Source: an uncultured Eggerthella sp.
GTDB taxonomy: Bacteria > Actinomycetota > Coriobacteriia > Coriobacteriales > Eggerthellaceae
DNA length: 6,725 nucleotides
NCBI GenBank assembly: GCA_900548955.1
Contig: URMQ01000088.1
Coordinates: 1 to 6,725, forward strand
Direction: 5' to 3'
Of this stretch, positions 5,641-6,725 are shown piece after piece. Each line of letters begins with the position of its first letter. Within the stretch, counting starts at the first letter, position 1. The notes under the pieces were generated by a model that saw only the letters and a list, made by a program, of their open reading frames with translations, was not told the origin of the DNA and did not search any database. Both the position numbers and the translations under genes were made by a program.

Positions 5641-6725
5641 CTAGCGATTGATGTTGTAGAAAGCCTTCATGCCAGCATACTGACCGCCGTCGCCAAGCTC
5701 TTCTTCGATACGAAGCAACTGGTTGTACTTAGCAACACGATCAGAACGGCAAGGAGCGCCAGTTTTGATCTGGCCAGCGTTTGTAGCTACTGCTAAGTCT
5801 GCAATAGTTACGTCTTCGGTTTCGCCAGAACGGTGAGACATTACGCATGCATAGCCTGCCTGCTTAGCCATCTGAACAGCTTCCAATGCCTCAGTCAAAG
5901 AACCAATCTGGTTAACCTTAACAAGAATTGCATTAGCACAGCCAAGCTCAATGCCCTTAGCAAGACGCTTAGGATTGGTTACAAACAGGTCGTCGCCAAC
6001 GAGCTGAACCTTATTACCAATGCGCTCAGTCAGAGCTTTCCAGCCATCCCAGTCTTCTTCAGCCATGCCGTCTTCAATAGAGATAATCGGATACTTTTCA
6101 ACAAGTGCTGCCCAGTATTCAACCATTTCTTCACTGGTGAGTTCACGATCTTCGCCTGCAAGAACATATATGCCGCGTTCTGCATCATAGAACTCAGTTG
6201 ATGCAGGATCCATTGCGAACATAATATCTTCGCCTGGCTTATAACCTGCCTTTTCGCAAGCCTCAACAATATACTTCAAAGGTTCCTCATTGGTGGTGAA
6301 GTTAGGAGCGAAACCGCCTTCGTCGCCTACGCCGCCGCCAAGACCAGCATCATGAAGAACGTTCTTCAAGGTGTGGTAAATCTCAGCGCACCAGCGGAGT
6401 CCCTCAGCGAAAGTAGCAGCACCAACAGGCATAATCATGAACTCCTGGAAGTCCACATTATTGTCTGCATGTTCGCCACCGTTCAAAATGTTCATCATAG
6501 GAGTAGGAAGCATGTTTGCATTTACGCCACCTACATATTTGTACAGAGGAAGCTCTGCAGATTCTGCAGCTGCCTTAGCTACTGCCAAAGAAGCACCGAG
6601 AATTGCATTAGCGCCAAAGTTGCCCTTGTTTTCCGTGCCATCAAGCGCGATCATTTCCGCGTCAACTTCGCGCTGATCTTCTGCTTCCATACCAATAAGA
6701 GCATCAGCAATTTCTTCATTTACGT
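5641..6725 (-). CDS. eno: Enolase (phosphopyruvate hydratase), 5' end outside window
   Basis: Enolase converts 2-phosphoglycerate to phosphoenolpyruvate in glycolysis, using Mg, as a cytoplasmic oligomer. About 360 codons are visible. In the family's order they show: IGMEAEDQ, GNFGANAILGASLAVAKA, the LPTPMMNILNGG and HADNNVDFQEFMIMP blocks, GVGDEGGFAPN, the metal ligands Asp in AMDPASTEF, Glu in ISIEDGM and Asp in VGDDLFVTNP, the catalytic Lys in LVKVNQIG, and the SHRSGETED loop. The C-terminus (KAFYNINR) is intact. An ATG at 6690 looks like a start but is internal: the frame is open to the right edge and reads VNEEIADALIG before it, the normal enolase sequence. Roughly the first 70 residues of a protein of about 430 are therefore missing. 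No substitution at a catalytic residue is visible. It stands alone on this strand, with its own terminator downstream. Confidence 0.98.
   Translation of the reverse strand, partial: VNEEIADALIGMEAEDQREVDAEMIALDGTENKGNFGANAILGASLAVAKAAAESAELPLYKYVGGVNANMLPTPMMNILNGGEHADNNVDFQEFMIMPVGAATFAEGLRWCAEIYHTLKNVLHDAGLGGGVGDEGGFAPNFTTNEEPLKYIVEACEKAGYKPGEDIMFAMDPASTEFYDAERGIYVLAGEDRELTSEEMVEYWAALVEKYPIISIEDGMAEEDWDGWKALTERIGNKVQLVGDDLFVTNPKRLAKGIELGCANAILVKVNQIGSLTEALEAVQMAKQAGYACVMSHRSGETEDVTIADLAVATNAGQIKTGAPCRSDRVAKYNQLLRIEEELGDGGQYAGMKAFYNINR

Noticed and set aside
5833..6201. 122-codon plus-strand frame inside enolase
   Set aside because: It is antisense to invariant enolase motifs and encodes a Cys/Asn/Leu-rich sequence with no domain signal.
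6688..6690. ATG as the start of enolase
   Set aside because: The frame stays open to the window edge and the 11 codons before it match normal enolase sequence, so the gene continues beyond the window.

Overview
The window looks like ordinary chromosome from a Gram-positive-type bacterium. Shine-Dalgarno sequences are strong (AGGAG, AGGAGG), GTG is used as a start, and there are compact hairpin/T-tract terminators and a family 4 uracil-DNA glycosylase. The macro-HTH plus vWA gene pair is one I recall from gut and oral Clostridia and Coriobacteriia. My best guess is a moderate-GC coriobacterial (Eggerthellales-like) or clostridial genome, but no rRNA or other phylogenetic marker is present, so this is low-confidence inference. 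I see no insertion sequence, phage gene, tRNA or CRISPR array.

Layout. Positions 1-175 hold two hairpins. One is a terminator for a plus-strand gene that lies off the left edge; the other is probably a two-way terminator closing the next operon. Positions 176-2416, minus strand, form a compact three-gene operon read from right to left: alr (alanine racemase with an unusual N-terminal extension of about 80 residues), then a family 4 [4Fe-4S] uracil-DNA glycosylase, then a small NifU C-terminal-domain protein. After a divergent intergenic region comes a plus-strand pair: a macro-domain protein with a low-complexity linker and a C-terminal HTH-like domain (2653-3912), and a single-domain vWA protein with a complete MIDAS metal site (4136-4780). 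A perfect 17-bp palindrome sits in the gap between them. Convergent to this pair lies a small four-helix membrane protein of unknown function (4947-5417, minus), whose start region carries a perfect 12-bp inverted repeat reaching into its ribosome binding site. A strong terminator separates it from enolase (5641 to the right edge, minus, 5' end cut off).

How the genes may work together. alr supplies D-alanine for the cell wall. The glycosylase needs an Fe-S cluster, and its operon neighbour belongs to an Fe-S carrier family, so those two may be linked. The macro-HTH and vWA proteins are the least ordinary part. They look like a two-gene ADP-ribose-sensing or stress-related module with its own regulatory DNA. 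The domains are known, but the joint function is inferred. Enolase is plain glycolysis.
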